Positions 18,607 through 27,726 of a stretch of DNA of 64,000 nt are shown in pieces; the stretch's first letter is position 1, and each line of letters begins with the position of its first letter. Below the pieces are notes generated by a model. That model did no database searches. It was not told the DNA's origin and worked only from the letters and a program-made list of their open reading frames with translations. The DNA lies in NCBI RefSeq assembly GCF_009769385.1, contig NZ_VKAB01000001.1, positions 310,001 through 374,000 on the forward strand, given 5' to 3'. This stretch comes from Saccharothrix deserti. GTDB taxonomy: Bacteria; Actinomycetota; Actinomycetes; Mycobacteriales; Pseudonocardiaceae. The position numbers and the translations under genes are program-made.

Positions 18607-18930
18607 TCAGGAGTTGAACGGACCGTCCTCGGGCAACCTGAGGTCGGGTTTGTCCAGCTCCTCGACGTTGACGTCCTTGAAGGTGATCACGCGGACGTTC
18701 TTCACGAAACGGGCGGGGCGGTACATGTCCCACACCCACGCGTCGGACATCCGCACCTCGAAGTAGACCTCGCCGTCCGCGTTGCGGACCTGCACGTCCA
18801 CCGAGTTGGCCAGGTAGAACCGCCGCTCGGTCTCCACGACGAACGAGAACTGGCTGACGATGTCGCGGTACTCCTTGTACAGCGACAACTCCATCTCGGT
18901 CTCGTACTTCTCGAGATCCTCTGCACTCAT
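18607..18930 (-). CDS. DUF2469 family protein
   Basis: A 107-residue acidic protein strongly conserved in actinobacteria ([20 protein letters not shown] start, DAWVWDMYRPARFVK in the middle). Function unknown. The start codon shares a base with the rnhB stop (TAATG), so it is translationally coupled to rnhB; this pairing is the usual one in the phylum. Confidence 0.9.
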   Translation of the reverse strand: MSAEDLEKYETEMELSLYKEYRDIVSQFSFVVETERRFYLANSVDVQVRNADGEVYFEVRMSDAWVWDMYRPARFVKNVRVITFKDVNVEELDKPDLRLPEDGPFNS

Positions 18931-19724
18931 TACGCCTCCGCGCGGGTAATCATCGAATCCGCGCCCCTCCTCGTCGCGAGCCTGCCACCGCTGGTCTGCG
19001 GGGTTGTCCCATTCTGGACCACGGCGGCGGCAACCACGCCGCGCGCCACAGGGTGCGGCGGTTCCAGTCCGTGCCGGAGCGCCGCAGCCGACACGTTCGC
19101 ATACGACCAGCGGTGTTGCGCACTCGGGCCGTGTTCCGCCAGCGCCGCCGTGTGCTCCGGGGTGCTGTAGCCCTTGTGCTCGTCGAACCCGTAGACGGGC
19201 AGTTCTTCGTGCAACGCGATCATGATCCGGTCCCGCGTGACCTTGGCCAGCACGGACGCCGCCGCGACGCACGCGGCCACCCGGTCGCCCTTGACCACCG
19301 GCATGTTGGGCGCCGTGAGGCCCGGCACCGGGAACCCGTCGGTCAAGACGTACCCCGGATGTTCACCCAATTGTGCGACGGCTCGCCGCATGCCCTCGAT
19401 GTTCGCCACGTGCACGCCGATGAGGTCGACCTCGGCGGCCGGGATCACGATCACCGCGTAGTCGAGCGCGCGCTTGAGCACCAGGTCGTACATCCGGTCC
19501 CGCGCGGCCGAGGTGAGCAGCTTCGAGTCGGTGAGCCCCTCGAACTTCGCCGCGTCACCGGCCTTGAGCACGCACGACGCCACCACCAGGGGCCCCGCGC
19601 AGGCACCGCGACCGGCCTCGTCCACGCCGGCCACCGGACCGAAGCCGCGCCTGTCCAGCGCGGCCTCGAAGGCCCAGATGCCCGCGGTCTGCCGAACCTG
19701 GACTCGAGGCGGCTTGCGGATCAC
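18930..19724 (-). CDS. rnhB: Ribonuclease HII
   Basis: A 264-residue enzyme that nicks RNA in RNA-DNA hybrids and removes misincorporated ribonucleotides. The catalytic DEAGRG motif lies at residues 35-40; further acidic residues are in LTDGFPVPG and near the HKGYSTPEH block. A tail of about 45 residues after the core is Ala/Gly/Thr-rich. It lies 9 bases downstream of a signal peptidase gene in the leftward series. Confidence 0.95.
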   Translation of the reverse strand: MIRKPPRVQVRQTAGIWAFEAALDRRGFGPVAGVDEAGRGACAGPLVVASCVLKAGDAAKFEGLTDSKLLTSAARDRMYDLVLKRALDYAVIVIPAAEVDLIGVHVANIEGMRRAVAQLGEHPGYVLTDGFPVPGLTAPNMPVVKGDRVAACVAAASVLAKVTRDRIMIALHEELPVYGFDEHKGYSTPEHTAALAEHGPSAQHRWSYANVSAAALRHGLEPPHPVARGVVAAAVVQNGTTPQTSGGRLATRRGADSMITRAEA

Positions 19725-19733
19725 CCCTCGACC

Positions 19734-20636
19734 CTATCTCAGCCGCGAACTCCGAAAACGCGCCCTCACTCGCTTGCCGAACAGCAGCACCGGCCACGCC
19801 GCCGCGAGACCCGCACCGGCCGGCAGGGCGTCCTGCCACGCGGGCGCGCCGATGGCCACGACCTGCGGGTTGTGGTCGCCCACACCCTGCCAGCGGGAAG
19901 GCGGCAGCACGATCACCCGCGCCTTGCCCACCACGTTGTCCACCGGCACCAGACCGCCCTCGCGGCCGTCGCCCTGGCACCGCGAGTCGCACGAGTCGTT
20001 GCGGTTGTCACCCAGCACGAACAGGTAGCCCTCGGGGACCGTGAGGTCCGCGAACGACTCCTGCACGGTGCTGCGCCCCGGCGCCCAGTACAGGTAGGGC
20101 TCGTCCAGCGGCTTCCCGTCGACCATCACCCGGTTGCGGTCGTCGCAGCACTTCACGGTCTGCCCGCCGACCGCGATGACCCGCTTGACGAAGTCCTCCT
20201 CGTTCGCCGAGGGGAACCCGAGCAGCGAACCCAGCCCCTGGAGCCCCTTGGTGACCGGGTTGGTCGGCTCGGCGGCCACGAAGTCCTGGTTGATCCAGCT
20301 GTCGGGGCCGTGGAAGACGACCACGTCACCGGGCTCCGGCTCGCTGAAGTCGTAGGTGAGCTTGTCGACCAGCACCCGGTCGCCGAAGCAGCCGTCGGAG
20401 CAGCCGTGCAGCGTCTGCTCCATCGACTCCGACGGGATCATGTAGACCTTCGCCAGGAACGACTGGATCAGCACCGCGAGCACCACCGCGACACCGATCA
20501 GGATCGGCAGCTCTTTCCAGAACGAGCCCTTGCGCTTGGCCGTTTTGCGCGTGCGGGCACGCCACTGCTCGACCTTGTCCTCGTGCTCCGGGTCCCCCTC
20601 TTCGGAGGAGCCCCGGGACGGTGCGACGTCTACCAC
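19734..20636 (-). CDS. lepB: Signal peptidase I (first of two)
   Basis: A 300-residue type I signal peptidase. A charged cytoplasmic N-terminus is followed by one transmembrane helix (about 43-62), the nucleophile Ser71 in IPSESMEQTL, the general base Lys151 in DFVKRVIAVGG, and box E GDNRNDSCDSR. A second hydrophobic segment near the C-terminus may be another membrane helix. It removes Sec and Tat signal peptides outside the membrane. It is a tandem paralogue of the next gene and shares its unusual CxDGC/CCDD cysteine-bearing segments. Confidence 0.95.
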   Translation of the reverse strand: MVDVAPSRGSSEEGDPEHEDKVEQWRARTRKTAKRKGSFWKELPILIGVAVVLAVLIQSFLAKVYMIPSESMEQTLHGCSDGCFGDRVLVDKLTYDFSEPEPGDVVVFHGPDSWINQDFVAAEPTNPVTKGLQGLGSLLGFPSANEEDFVKRVIAVGGQTVKCCDDRNRVMVDGKPLDEPYLYWAPGRSTVQESFADLTVPEGYLFVLGDNRNDSCDSRCQGDGREGGLVPVDNVVGKARVIVLPPSRWQGVGDHNPQVVAIGAPAWQDALPAGAGLAAAWPVLLFGKRVRARFRSSRLR

Positions 20637-20652
20637 CCGGTCAGCGTACCGA

Positions 20653-21555
20653 TCAGGGCTGTGTGGCCCTGGTCAACCGCCTCCGCAGCTTCCGACCGAA
20701 GAACAGCACGGGCCACGCCGCGGCCAGCCCGGCGCCCGCCGGGACGGCGCTCTGCCACGCGGGCGCGCCGAGCGCGACGGCCTGCGGGTTGTGGTCGCCG
20801 ATGCCCTGCCAGCGGGAAGGCGGCAGCACGATCACGCGCGCCTTGCCGATGACGTTGTCCTCCGGCACGGTGCCCGCCACGCCGCCACCGCCCTGCTTGC
20901 GCGAGTCGGTGGAGTTCGTGCGGTTGTCACCCATCACCCAGAGGTGGCCGTCGGGGACCTTGACCGGCTCGAACGGGTCGTGGTTCTCCGGTGACGTGCC
21001 GGGCTGCCAGTAGATGTACGGCTCGTCCAGCGGCTTGCCGTCGACCAGCACCCGGTGCTGGTCGTCGCAGCACTCGACGGTCTGCCCGCCGGTCGCGATG
21101 ACCCGCTTGACGAAATCGCGCTCGTCCGGCGGCGCCAGGCCGATCAGCGAGGCCACCGACTGGATGCCGGCCACGATCGGGTTGTCCGAACGGCCGGAGG
21201 TGAAGTCGTTGTTGCCCCACGTCTCGGGGCCGCGGAACACCACGACCTCGCCCGGCTCGATCTCGCCGAAGTCGTAGACCAGCTTGTCGACCAGCACCCG
21301 GTCGTTGTTGCACCCGGGGCAGCCGTGGAGGGTCTCCTCCATCGACTGCGACGGGATCACGTACACCCGCGCGAGGAAAGTCTGGATCAGGATCGTCAGG
21401 ACCAGAGCCGTGGCGCCGAGCACGAGGAGTTCGCGCCAGAGCGGGGGCTTCTTCTTGTCCTTCTTGGCCTTGCCGCCCGCAGCCGGGTCCGGAGTGGACT
21501 CGGCTGCGGGATCCTGACCGTCTTCGTCAGCGGAGCGGTGCACGGGATCTGCCAC
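20653..21555 (-). CDS. lepB: Signal peptidase I (second of two)
   Basis: Also 300 residues, with transmembrane helix about 43-62, nucleophile Ser71 (IPSQSMEETL) and Lys150 (DFVKRVIATGG). The C-terminal half is close to its neighbour (the PPSRWQGIGDHNPQ block is almost the same), which shows a tandem duplication. The N-terminal cytoplasmic tails differ. The cysteine segment is HGCPGCNNDR here and HGCSDGCFGDR in the other copy. It is read between rplS and the first lepB. Confidence 0.95.
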   Translation of the reverse strand: MADPVHRSADEDGQDPAAESTPDPAAGGKAKKDKKKPPLWRELLVLGATALVLTILIQTFLARVYVIPSQSMEETLHGCPGCNNDRVLVDKLVYDFGEIEPGEVVVFRGPETWGNNDFTSGRSDNPIVAGIQSVASLIGLAPPDERDFVKRVIATGGQTVECCDDQHRVLVDGKPLDEPYIYWQPGTSPENHDPFEPVKVPDGHLWVMGDNRTNSTDSRKQGGGGVAGTVPEDNVIGKARVIVLPPSRWQGIGDHNPQAVALGAPAWQSAVPAGAGLAAAWPVLFFGRKLRRRLTRATQP

Positions 21556-21589
21556 GTGGGCAGGCTACTGGTAGCGCGTGAACCGACCG

Positions 21590-21949
21590 TCAGGAGGCCG
21601 GCTTGGCCTCGCGCTTCTCCTTGATCTTGGCGGCCTTGCCGCGCAGGTCGCGGAGGTAGTACAGCTTCGCCCGGCGGACGTCGCCGCGGGAGGCGACCTC
21701 GACCTCGGCGATGTTCGGGGAGTGCACCGGGAAGGTGCGCTCGACACCGACACCGAACGAGACCTTGCGGACGGTGAAGGTCTCACGGATGCCGCCGCCC
21801 TGGCGGCGGATCACGACGCCCTGGAACACCTGGACCCGCTCGCGGGAGCCCTCGATGACGCGGACGTGGACCTTCAGCGTGTCGCCCGGCCGGAAGCTGG
21901 GGATGTCGGAGCGCAGCGACTGGGCGTCAAGAGCGTCCAGGGTGTTCAT
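21590..21949 (-). CDS. rplS: 50S ribosomal protein L19
   Basis: A 119-residue L19 with the typical [22 protein letters not shown] region and the C-terminal [23 protein letters not shown] 21949 is set by family alignment. It follows trmD with a gap of 185 bases that holds an inverted repeat GACGT-N5-ACGTC (22009-22023), so it may also have its own promoter. Confidence 0.97.
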   Translation of the reverse strand: MNTLDALDAQSLRSDIPSFRPGDTLKVHVRVIEGSRERVQVFQGVVIRRQGGGIRETFTVRKVSFGVGVERTFPVHSPNIAEVEVASRGDVRRAKLYYLRDLRGKAAKIKEKREAKPAS

Positions 21950-22134
21950 CGGTGGTCCGTCCTCGTCCTCACGTGTATTGCGTACTCCCCCTTGGGCGCG
22001 GCTCAGCCGACGTGACACACGTCAGCCGAAGTTACACACGCGCGGGGGCGGGCCTAGCGCACGCCGGATGAGTTGAACCGGGTGCAGCAACCTGTCCAGT
22101 GTGCCAGACGAGGGGCGGCCGCACGAAATCGGCC

Positions 22135-22869
22135 CTAGTCGAGCTCGTCCAGCAGCTTGCGGTCGTGCTTGTCGAACGCGTCCCCGGGGAGCGCGTCGAG
22201 CAGTTCGGGGCGGCGTTCGCGGGTCCGGCGCAGCGACTGGTCGCGCCGCCACCGGTCGATCGCCTTGTGGTTGCCCGAGCGCAGCACCTCCGGCACGGCG
22301 AGGTCGCGCCACACCTCGGGCCGGGTGTAGCTCGGGCCCTCCAGCAGGCCGTCGGAGAACGAGTCCTCGGCGGCCGACTTCGGGTTGCCCAGCACGCCGG
22401 GCAGCAGGCGGACGACGGCCTCGACCATCACCAGGACCGCCACCTCGCCGCCGACCAGCACGTAGTCGCCGATGGAGACCTCGTCCACGCGCATCCGGCG
22501 GGCCGCGTCGTCCACCACCCGTTGGTCGATGCCCTCGTACCGGCCGCAGGCGAACACCAGGTGCTCTTCCGCGGCCAGGTCGTGGGCCAGCCGCTGGCTG
22601 AACGGCCGGCCGGCGGGCGTGGGCACGATGAGGCGGGTGGCCGGGGTGCAGACCTCGTCCAGCGCCTCGCCCCAGACCTGGGGCTTCATCACCATGCCCG
22701 GACCGCCGCCGTACGGGCTGTCGTCGACGGCCTTGTGCACGTCGTGCGTCCAGTTCCGCAGGTCGTGCACGCCGACGCTGATCAGGCCCTTGTCGATGGC
22801 CTTGCCCAGCAGGGCGGCGCGGAGCGGGTCCAGGTACTCCGGGAAGATCGTGACGACGTCAATCCGCAT
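22135..22869 (-). CDS. trmD: tRNA (guanine37-N1)-methyltransferase
   Basis: A 244-residue SPOUT-class methyltransferase. The knotted SAM site is visible as [13 protein letters not shown], and the family start [13 protein letters not shown] is intact. It methylates G37 next to the anticodon and prevents +1 frameshifting. It overlaps rimM by 11 bases, consistent with coupled translation in the rpsP-khpA-rimM-trmD operon. Confidence 0.97.
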   Translation of the reverse strand: MRIDVVTIFPEYLDPLRAALLGKAIDKGLISVGVHDLRNWTHDVHKAVDDSPYGGGPGMVMKPQVWGEALDEVCTPATRLIVPTPAGRPFSQRLAHDLAAEEHLVFACGRYEGIDQRVVDDAARRMRVDEVSIGDYVLVGGEVAVLVMVEAVVRLLPGVLGNPKSAAEDSFSDGLLEGPSYTRPEVWRDLAVPEVLRSGNHKAIDRWRRDQSLRRTRERRPELLDALPGDAFDKHDRKLLDELD

Positions 22870-23377
22870 CGAGCAGGCCCTCGGGCGGGTCCAGCACCAC
22901 GCGCTTGCCGGGGATGTCCACCGTGGGCACGATCTGGCGCACGAACGGCACCAGGGTCTCGTCGCCGGTCTCGCGCTTGACGACCAGCAGCTCGCCGCCC
23001 GGCCCGTGCACGATCTCCAGCACGGTGCCGATCTTCGTGCCGTCCGCCAGCTCGGCGGTCAACCCCTCGAGTTCGTGGTCGTAGAACTCGTCCGGGTCGT
23101 CGGTAGGCGGCAGGTCGTCGGTGCTGGCCAGCAGCAACGTGCCGCGCAACGTCTCCGCCACGTCACGGGTCAGCACTTCCTCGAAACGCACCAGCAGCCG
23201 CCCGGAGTGGTTCCGGGCGGCTGCGACGGTGAGGTTGCGGGACGTGCCGTCGCGCAGTCTGGCGGTCAGCACCGAGCCCAGCGCGAACCGGGTCTCGGGT
23301 GAATCCGTGCGCACGTCGACGGCCAACTCGCCGCTGATCCCGTGCGCCTTGGCCACTCGGCCGACGACGACGTCCAT
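22859..23377 (-). CDS. rimM: 16S rRNA processing protein RimM
   Basis: A 172-residue protein with an N-terminal barrel ([19 protein letters not shown]) and a C-terminal PRC-barrel-like domain ([25 protein letters not shown]). It helps mature the 30S head by binding S19. ATG 23377 follows the khpA stop by 7 bases; the longer frame would overlap khpA. Confidence 0.95.
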   Translation of the reverse strand: MDVVVGRVAKAHGISGELAVDVRTDSPETRFALGSVLTARLRDGTSRNLTVAAARNHSGRLLVRFEEVLTRDVAETLRGTLLLASTDDLPPTDDPDEFYDHELEGLTAELADGTKIGTVLEIVHGPGGELLVVKRETGDETLVPFVRQIVPTVDIPGKRVVLDPPEGLLDAD

Positions 23378-23384
23378 GTGCGCG

Positions 23385-23624
23385 TCAGCGATCGGTGTCG
23401 ACCACGTCGACGCGCACGCCACGACCACCGATACCGGCCATCACGGTGCGCAGCGCGGTCGCGGTGCGGCCGCTGCGACCGATCACCTTGCCGAGGTCGT
23501 CCGGGTGGACGTGCACCTCGAGCGTGCGACCGCGCCGGGTCGTGACCAGGTTCACCCGGACGTCGTCCGGGTGGTCGACGATGCCTCGAACGAGGTGTTC
23601 GAGAGCGTCAGCCAACAAGCTCAC
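23385..23624 (-). CDS. khpA: KH-domain RNA-binding protein KhpA
   Basis: A 79-residue single KH domain with the GxxG loop as GRSG ([17 protein letters not shown]). KhpA binds RNA with its partner KhpB and affects cell division and translation in several Gram-positives. Its start overlaps the rpsP stop by 4 bases. Confidence 0.93.
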   Translation of the reverse strand: MSLLADALEHLVRGIVDHPDDVRVNLVTTRRGRTLEVHVHPDDLGKVIGRSGRTATALRTVMAGIGGRGVRVDVVDTDR

Positions 23625-24058
23625 GCCTCATCCTTGGCGGCCTCGGCGGCCGGCTCGGCGTCGGCCTTCTTGGCGTTCTTCTTCTTCGGCGTCGTCGCCT
23701 CGGTCGACGGGGCGTCGCCCGCGGCGGCCAGCGCGGCGGCGAACAGGTCCGCCTTGCTCGGCTTCGGCTCCTTGACCTTCAGCGTGCCCTCGGTGCCCGG
23801 GAGGCCCTTGAACTTCTGCCAGTCACCGGTGATCTCGAGCAGGCGCTGGACCGACTCGGTCGGCTGCGCGCCGACACCCAGCCAGTACTGCGCGCGGTCG
23901 CTGTCCACCGCGATGAACGAAGGCTCTTCCTTCGGGTGGTACTTGCCGATCGTCTCGATCGCCTTGCCGCTGCGGCGGACGCGGGCGTCGGCGACGACGA
24001 TCCGGTAGTACGGCTGACGGATCTTGCCAAGCCGCTGAAGCTTGATCTTGACGGCCAC
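23621..24058 (-). CDS. rpsP: 30S ribosomal protein S16
   Basis: A 145-residue S16. GTG 24058 begins the family start ([20 protein letters not shown]). After residue 90 there is a Lys/Ala/Glu-rich tail of about 45 residues that is typical of actinobacteria. It leads the rpsP-khpA-rimM-trmD series. The 153-base gap upstream holds its promoter. Confidence 0.96.
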   Translation of the reverse strand: MAVKIKLQRLGKIRQPYYRIVVADARVRRSGKAIETIGKYHPKEEPSFIAVDSDRAQYWLGVGAQPTESVQRLLEITGDWQKFKGLPGTEGTLKVKEPKPSKADLFAAALAAAGDAPSTEATTPKKKNAKKADAEPAAEAAKDEA

Positions 24059-24211
24059 GGGTGTGGGTGCTCCTCGTGCTCTCGATGTGCTCAGGTGCGG
24101 GCAGTCCTCACCCGAGTGGGGCACGGGTGGTGAAAGCCCAGTGTCTGGGGCGCCACGGCACGGTGAGAGGGACCGACCTCGGCGAACAACCAACCATTCT
24201 GCCAGACAGGT

Positions 24212-24979
24212 CTACCGCACCACGAATCGGGCCACGGGGACGCCCGCGTGCTCGAGCGCTTCCCGGACTTTCTTCGCGTGTTCGACGGCTCCGGGGGTGT
24301 CGCCGTGCAGGCAGATGGAGTCGATGTCGGCCTTGAGCACGGTGCCGTCGGTGGCCACCAGTTCCCGGTGTTCGGCGAGCCGGAGCACCTGGGCCAGGAT
24401 GGCGTCCGTGCTGGTCAGGACGGCGTTCGGCTGCGTGCGGGGCACGAGGGTGGCTTCCGGCGTGTAGGCGCGGTCGGCGAACGCCTCGCGGACCGGGCGC
24501 AGGCCGGCCCGTTCGGCGTGGTGGAGCAGGCGGGAGCCGGGCAGGCCGAGGACGGGGAGGTCGCCGAACGCCTTGACGCCGTCGACCACGGCTCCGGCCT
24601 GTGCGTCGTGGTGGACGGTGGCGTTGTAGAGGGCGCCGTGGGGTTTCACGTATTCGACCTTTGTGCCCGCCGCTTTGGCGCAGGCGTCCAGCGCGCCGAT
24701 CTGGTACAGGACTTCGTCGGCGAGTTCGACCGGGTCGGCGTCGATGAAGCGGCGGCCGAAGCCGGCCAGGTCGCGGTAGGAGACCTGGGCGCCGACGGCC
24801 ACGCCGGCGCTCGCGGCCTGCCGGCAGACCCTGCGCATGGTCGACGGGTCCCCGGCGTGGAAGCCGCAGGCCACGTTCGCGCTGGTCACGATGCCGAGCA
24901 GGGCTTCGTCGTCGCCCAGGCGCCAGATGCCGAAGCCCTCGCCGAGGTCGCTGTTGAGGTCGATCGCGCCGTCGTTCAC
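24212..24979 (-). CDS. pxpA: LamB/YcsF family protein, 5-oxoprolinase subunit A-like
   Basis: A 255-residue protein with the family hallmarks IDLNSDLGEGFG, ANVACGFHAGDP, VGAQVSYRDLAGFGRR and CLHGDTPGA. PxpA works with PxpB and PxpC in ATP-driven 5-oxoproline cleavage; neither partner is in this window. GTG 24979 is inside a GTGA overlap with the upstream CPBP gene. Whether the PxpABC activity exists in this organism cannot be judged here. Confidence 0.88.
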   Translation of the reverse strand: MNDGAIDLNSDLGEGFGIWRLGDDEALLGIVTSANVACGFHAGDPSTMRRVCRQAASAGVAVGAQVSYRDLAGFGRRFIDADPVELADEVLYQIGALDACAKAAGTKVEYVKPHGALYNATVHHDAQAGAVVDGVKAFGDLPVLGLPGSRLLHHAERAGLRPVREAFADRAYTPEATLVPRTQPNAVLTSTDAILAQVLRLAEHRELVATDGTVLKADIDSICLHGDTPGAVEHAKKVREALEHAGVPVARFVVR

Positions 24980-25758
24980 GAGGGCATCACCCCGACCGAG
25001 ACGAGGAGGAGGGTCAGGCCGGGGAGGAAGTTGTTGATCACGTGGGCCACGACGCTGGCGGTGAGCCTGCGGGTGATGAGGCGGGCGATGCCGATGGGCA
25101 GCGCGATGACGATGAGGAGCGACGTCCGCAGCGGTTCGAGGTGGCTGGCCGCGAAGATGAGCGTGGTGAGCACGAACGCCGCCCACCGGCTCCAGCGCTG
25201 CCGTTCGATCGCGCCCCACAGCAGGCCGCGGTAGATGACCTCCTCGCACACCGGGCCCAGGAAGCACACGTAGAGGAACATCGCGATGGCGGCGGCGAGG
25301 GGCAGGCCCACGCCGTCCACCAGCTCGCCGATGGCGGAGGTGGCGTTGCTGTCGCCGACCACCCTCGACCAGATCACCGCGGCCACGTAGGTGAGCACCA
25401 GGCCGAGCGCGCCCAGCTTCAGTCCCACTTTGACGTCCGCCCAGTCCCAGGCGAGCCTCAGGTCCTGGAACGGGCCGTTGCCGCGCAGGTAGGTGATCGT
25501 GACGGCGACGCCGGCCGCCAGCACCGTCGGCACGATCGAGCCGACCAGGATGAACGTGACCGAGCTGCCGATGTCCGTGCCCGAGGTGCGGGCCACCGCG
25601 GTGATGAACACCGCGCTGAGAATGAAAACCGCTTCGACGAGCAAGAACGCGCCGAAGCCCCAGCGCTGGCCGGCGCGCACCTGTTCCGGCTCCCGCCCGA
25701 CCGCGCGGACACTGGCGATCAGGCCTGTCGGAGGTTCATCCGGTGGTGTCACAGCCAT
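24976..25758 (-). CDS. CPBP family intramembrane metalloprotease
   Basis: A 260-residue protein with about seven hydrophobic segments and the CPBP motifs: CEEVIYRGLLWGA (EExxxR) and the His motifs ASHLEPL and HVINNF. The family includes CAAX prenyl proteases and bacteriocin-immunity proteins; bacterial targets are mostly unknown. It is translationally coupled to pxpA and lies 9 bases after a paralogue. Confidence 0.88.
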   Translation of the reverse strand: MAVTPPDEPPTGLIASVRAVGREPEQVRAGQRWGFGAFLLVEAVFILSAVFITAVARTSGTDIGSSVTFILVGSIVPTVLAAGVAVTITYLRGNGPFQDLRLAWDWADVKVGLKLGALGLVLTYVAAVIWSRVVGDSNATSAIGELVDGVGLPLAAAIAMFLYVCFLGPVCEEVIYRGLLWGAIERQRWSRWAAFVLTTLIFAASHLEPLRTSLLIVIALPIGIARLITRRLTASVVAHVINNFLPGLTLLLVSVGVMPS

Positions 25759-25767
25759 CCACCCTAG

Positions 25768-26478
25768 TCAGCCGGTGTAGAGGTAGACGGCGGGCAGCAG
25801 GTTGTTCGTCGCGTGCGCGACGACGCTGGAGGCCACCCGGCCGGTGATCATGCGGGCCGCGCCGATGGCGAGGCCCTGGGCGAACAGGCTGATCATGCGC
25901 CAGCTCTCCTCGTGCAGGAACGCGAAGATGAGGGCGGTGAGCGCGAGGATCGCGAGCCTGGGAATCCGGTAGTGGGACAGTGCTTGCCATAGGGCTCCCC
26001 TGGTGAGGAGTTCTTCGGTCAGCGGTGCGCCGAGGAAGACGAACAGCGCCGCCGCCGCCAGCCAGATCGTCCGGCCTCCGGAGAGCGCTTCGATCTGCTC
26101 CAGTGAGCTGGACTGGTCGGGGTTGAGGCGCAACAACAGGGTGCCCAGAAGCCAGGCGGCTAAAAGGGCGGTGCCACCTGCGGCCAGTCCCACTTTCAGG
26201 TCACGTGCGGTGGGGATCAGCCCGAAGTCCTTGTCGGGCCCGTTGCCCCGGTGCCAGGAGATGACGACCGGGCCGAGGCCGAGCAGGACGTTCGGCAGGA
26301 AGACCAGCAGGAGCAGCGGACCGAGCACCGGCGGGTCGGTGATGTCCACTTCGGCGAAGCGGTCGGCGGTCGCGGCGGTGAAGACGAGGGTCGCGAGGTG
26401 GTAGCCACCCAGGCCGGTGAAGAACGCCAGGAAACCCCAGTGCGCTCGACCGGTGACCTGGTCCTGCTGTTCCTCCAC
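25768..26478 (-). CDS. CPBP family intramembrane metalloprotease (paralogue)
   Basis: A 236-residue protein with similar topology and the motif PLTEELLTRGALWQ (EExxxR), FAFLHEESW and HATNNLLP. It shares the RGNGP loop and the motif layout with its neighbour, so the pair is a tandem duplication that has diverged. Its start ATG 26478 opens the CPBP-CPBP-pxpA unit; the 171 bases before it separate it from the amidohydrolase gene. Confidence 0.88.
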   Translation of the reverse strand: MEEQQDQVTGRAHWGFLAFFTGLGGYHLATLVFTAATADRFAEVDITDPPVLGPLLLLVFLPNVLLGLGPVVISWHRGNGPDKDFGLIPTARDLKVGLAAGGTALLAAWLLGTLLLRLNPDQSSSLEQIEALSGGRTIWLAAAALFVFLGAPLTEELLTRGALWQALSHYRIPRLAILALTALIFAFLHEESWRMISLFAQGLAIGAARMITGRVASSVVAHATNNLLPAVYLYTG

Positions 26479-26649
26479 TCGTCCGAACGTAGTGGTCCGC
26501 GGTGCCGGAGGGCTGCCCGAGGTCGTTCAAGATCACCCTGACGGCCGCAGCGGCGCAGCGGGGTGCCGAAAGAATTCCCGTGCGCCCGCCGGATCACGGG
26601 TTTCCCTACTGGTCGCGGGCCTGTGCCGGCGCACGACCGCTCCCGCCGC

Positions 26650-27726
26650 TCAGCCGTGGATCCGGCCGCGCAACATGACGAGTCGGGGTCGGCGCAGGGC
26701 TTCCAGGTCTTCTCGCGGGTCGGTGTCGTAGACCACGATGTCGGCTGCCGCACCTTCGGTCAGCGACGGGAAGCCGAGCCATTCGCGTGCGGCCCAGGAG
26801 GCGGCGCCGAGGGCTTGGACCGGTGTCATGCCGACCCGGTTGAGGGCCTGGACCTCGTCCACGATGCGGCCGTGCTCGATACCGCCGCCCGCGTCCGTGC
26901 CCGCGAACACCGGGACGCCCGCCTCGACGGCCTTGGCGATGGTCTCGGTGTTCCGCGCGTACAGGTGCCTCATGTGGCTCTGGTAGCCCGGGTACTTGTC
27001 CGCGCCGGCCGCGATGGACGGGAAGTTCTCGATGTTGATCAGGGTGGGCACGAGAGCCGTCTGGTCGCGGGCCATCCGGGCGATGGTGTCGTCGGTCAGC
27101 CCGGTGCCGTGCTCGATGCAGTCGATACCGGCGTTGAGCAGGGCGGGGAGGGCCTCTTCACCGAAGACGTGCGCGGTGACCTTGGCCTTGTTCTCGTGCG
27201 CGACCTTGATCGCCTCGGTGAGGACGTCCTCGGTCCACAGGGGCGCGAGGTCGCCGGTCCCGCGGTCGATCCAGTCGCCGACCAGCTTGACCCAGCCGTC
27301 GCCGTTCGCGACCTGCTCGGCCACCGCCGACGGCAGGTCGGCCGGGTCCTCGATCTCGACGCCCAGGTACTTGATGTACCGCTTGGGCCTGGCCAGGTGC
27401 CTGCCCGCGCGGATGATCCTGGGCAGGTCCAGGCGCTCCTGCAACGGCCGGGTGTCCAGCGGTGAGCCGCAGTCCCTGATCAGGAGCGTGCCCGTCCCCC
27501 GGTTCGTGACGGCCTGGTCGACCGCCTCGGGCAGGTCCACCGCGCCCTTGGCGCCCAGGCCCACGTGGCAGTGCGCGTCGACCAGGCCGGGGACCAGGTA
27601 GCCACCGGTGCTGACGGTCGTCGCGCCCGGTACCGGCCGGGTGCGGATCCGCCCGTTGACCACCCAGACGTCCCGCGGGTCGCCGCCCTCGGGGAGGACG
27701 ACGCCCCGCAGGTGCAGGCCGGTCAC
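26650..27726 (-). CDS. Amidohydrolase family protein (imidazolonepropionase/prolidase-like)
   Basis: A 358-residue TIM-barrel metal-dependent hydrolase. Metal and active-site motifs are HCHVGLG (in DAHCHVG), the lysine in GWVKLVGDW, TAHVFGEEAL, IEHGTGL and the aspartate in AGTDAGGG. The small N- and C-terminal beta sandwich is present. The substrate is not clear; the closest pattern is the imidazolonepropionase/Xaa-Pro dipeptidase-type amidohydrolases. Its start overlaps the ffh stop by 4 bases (ATGA), so it is translated with ffh, a conserved actinobacterial pairing. Confidence 0.85.
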   Translation of the reverse strand: MTGLHLRGVVLPEGGDPRDVWVVNGRIRTRPVPGATTVSTGGYLVPGLVDAHCHVGLGAKGAVDLPEAVDQAVTNRGTGTLLIRDCGSPLDTRPLQERLDLPRIIRAGRHLARPKRYIKYLGVEIEDPADLPSAVAEQVANGDGWVKLVGDWIDRGTGDLAPLWTEDVLTEAIKVAHENKAKVTAHVFGEEALPALLNAGIDCIEHGTGLTDDTIARMARDQTALVPTLINIENFPSIAAGADKYPGYQSHMRHLYARNTETIAKAVEAGVPVFAGTDAGGGIEHGRIVDEVQALNRVGMTPVQALGAASWAAREWLGFPSLTEGAAADIVVYDTDPREDLEALRRPRLVMLRGRIHG

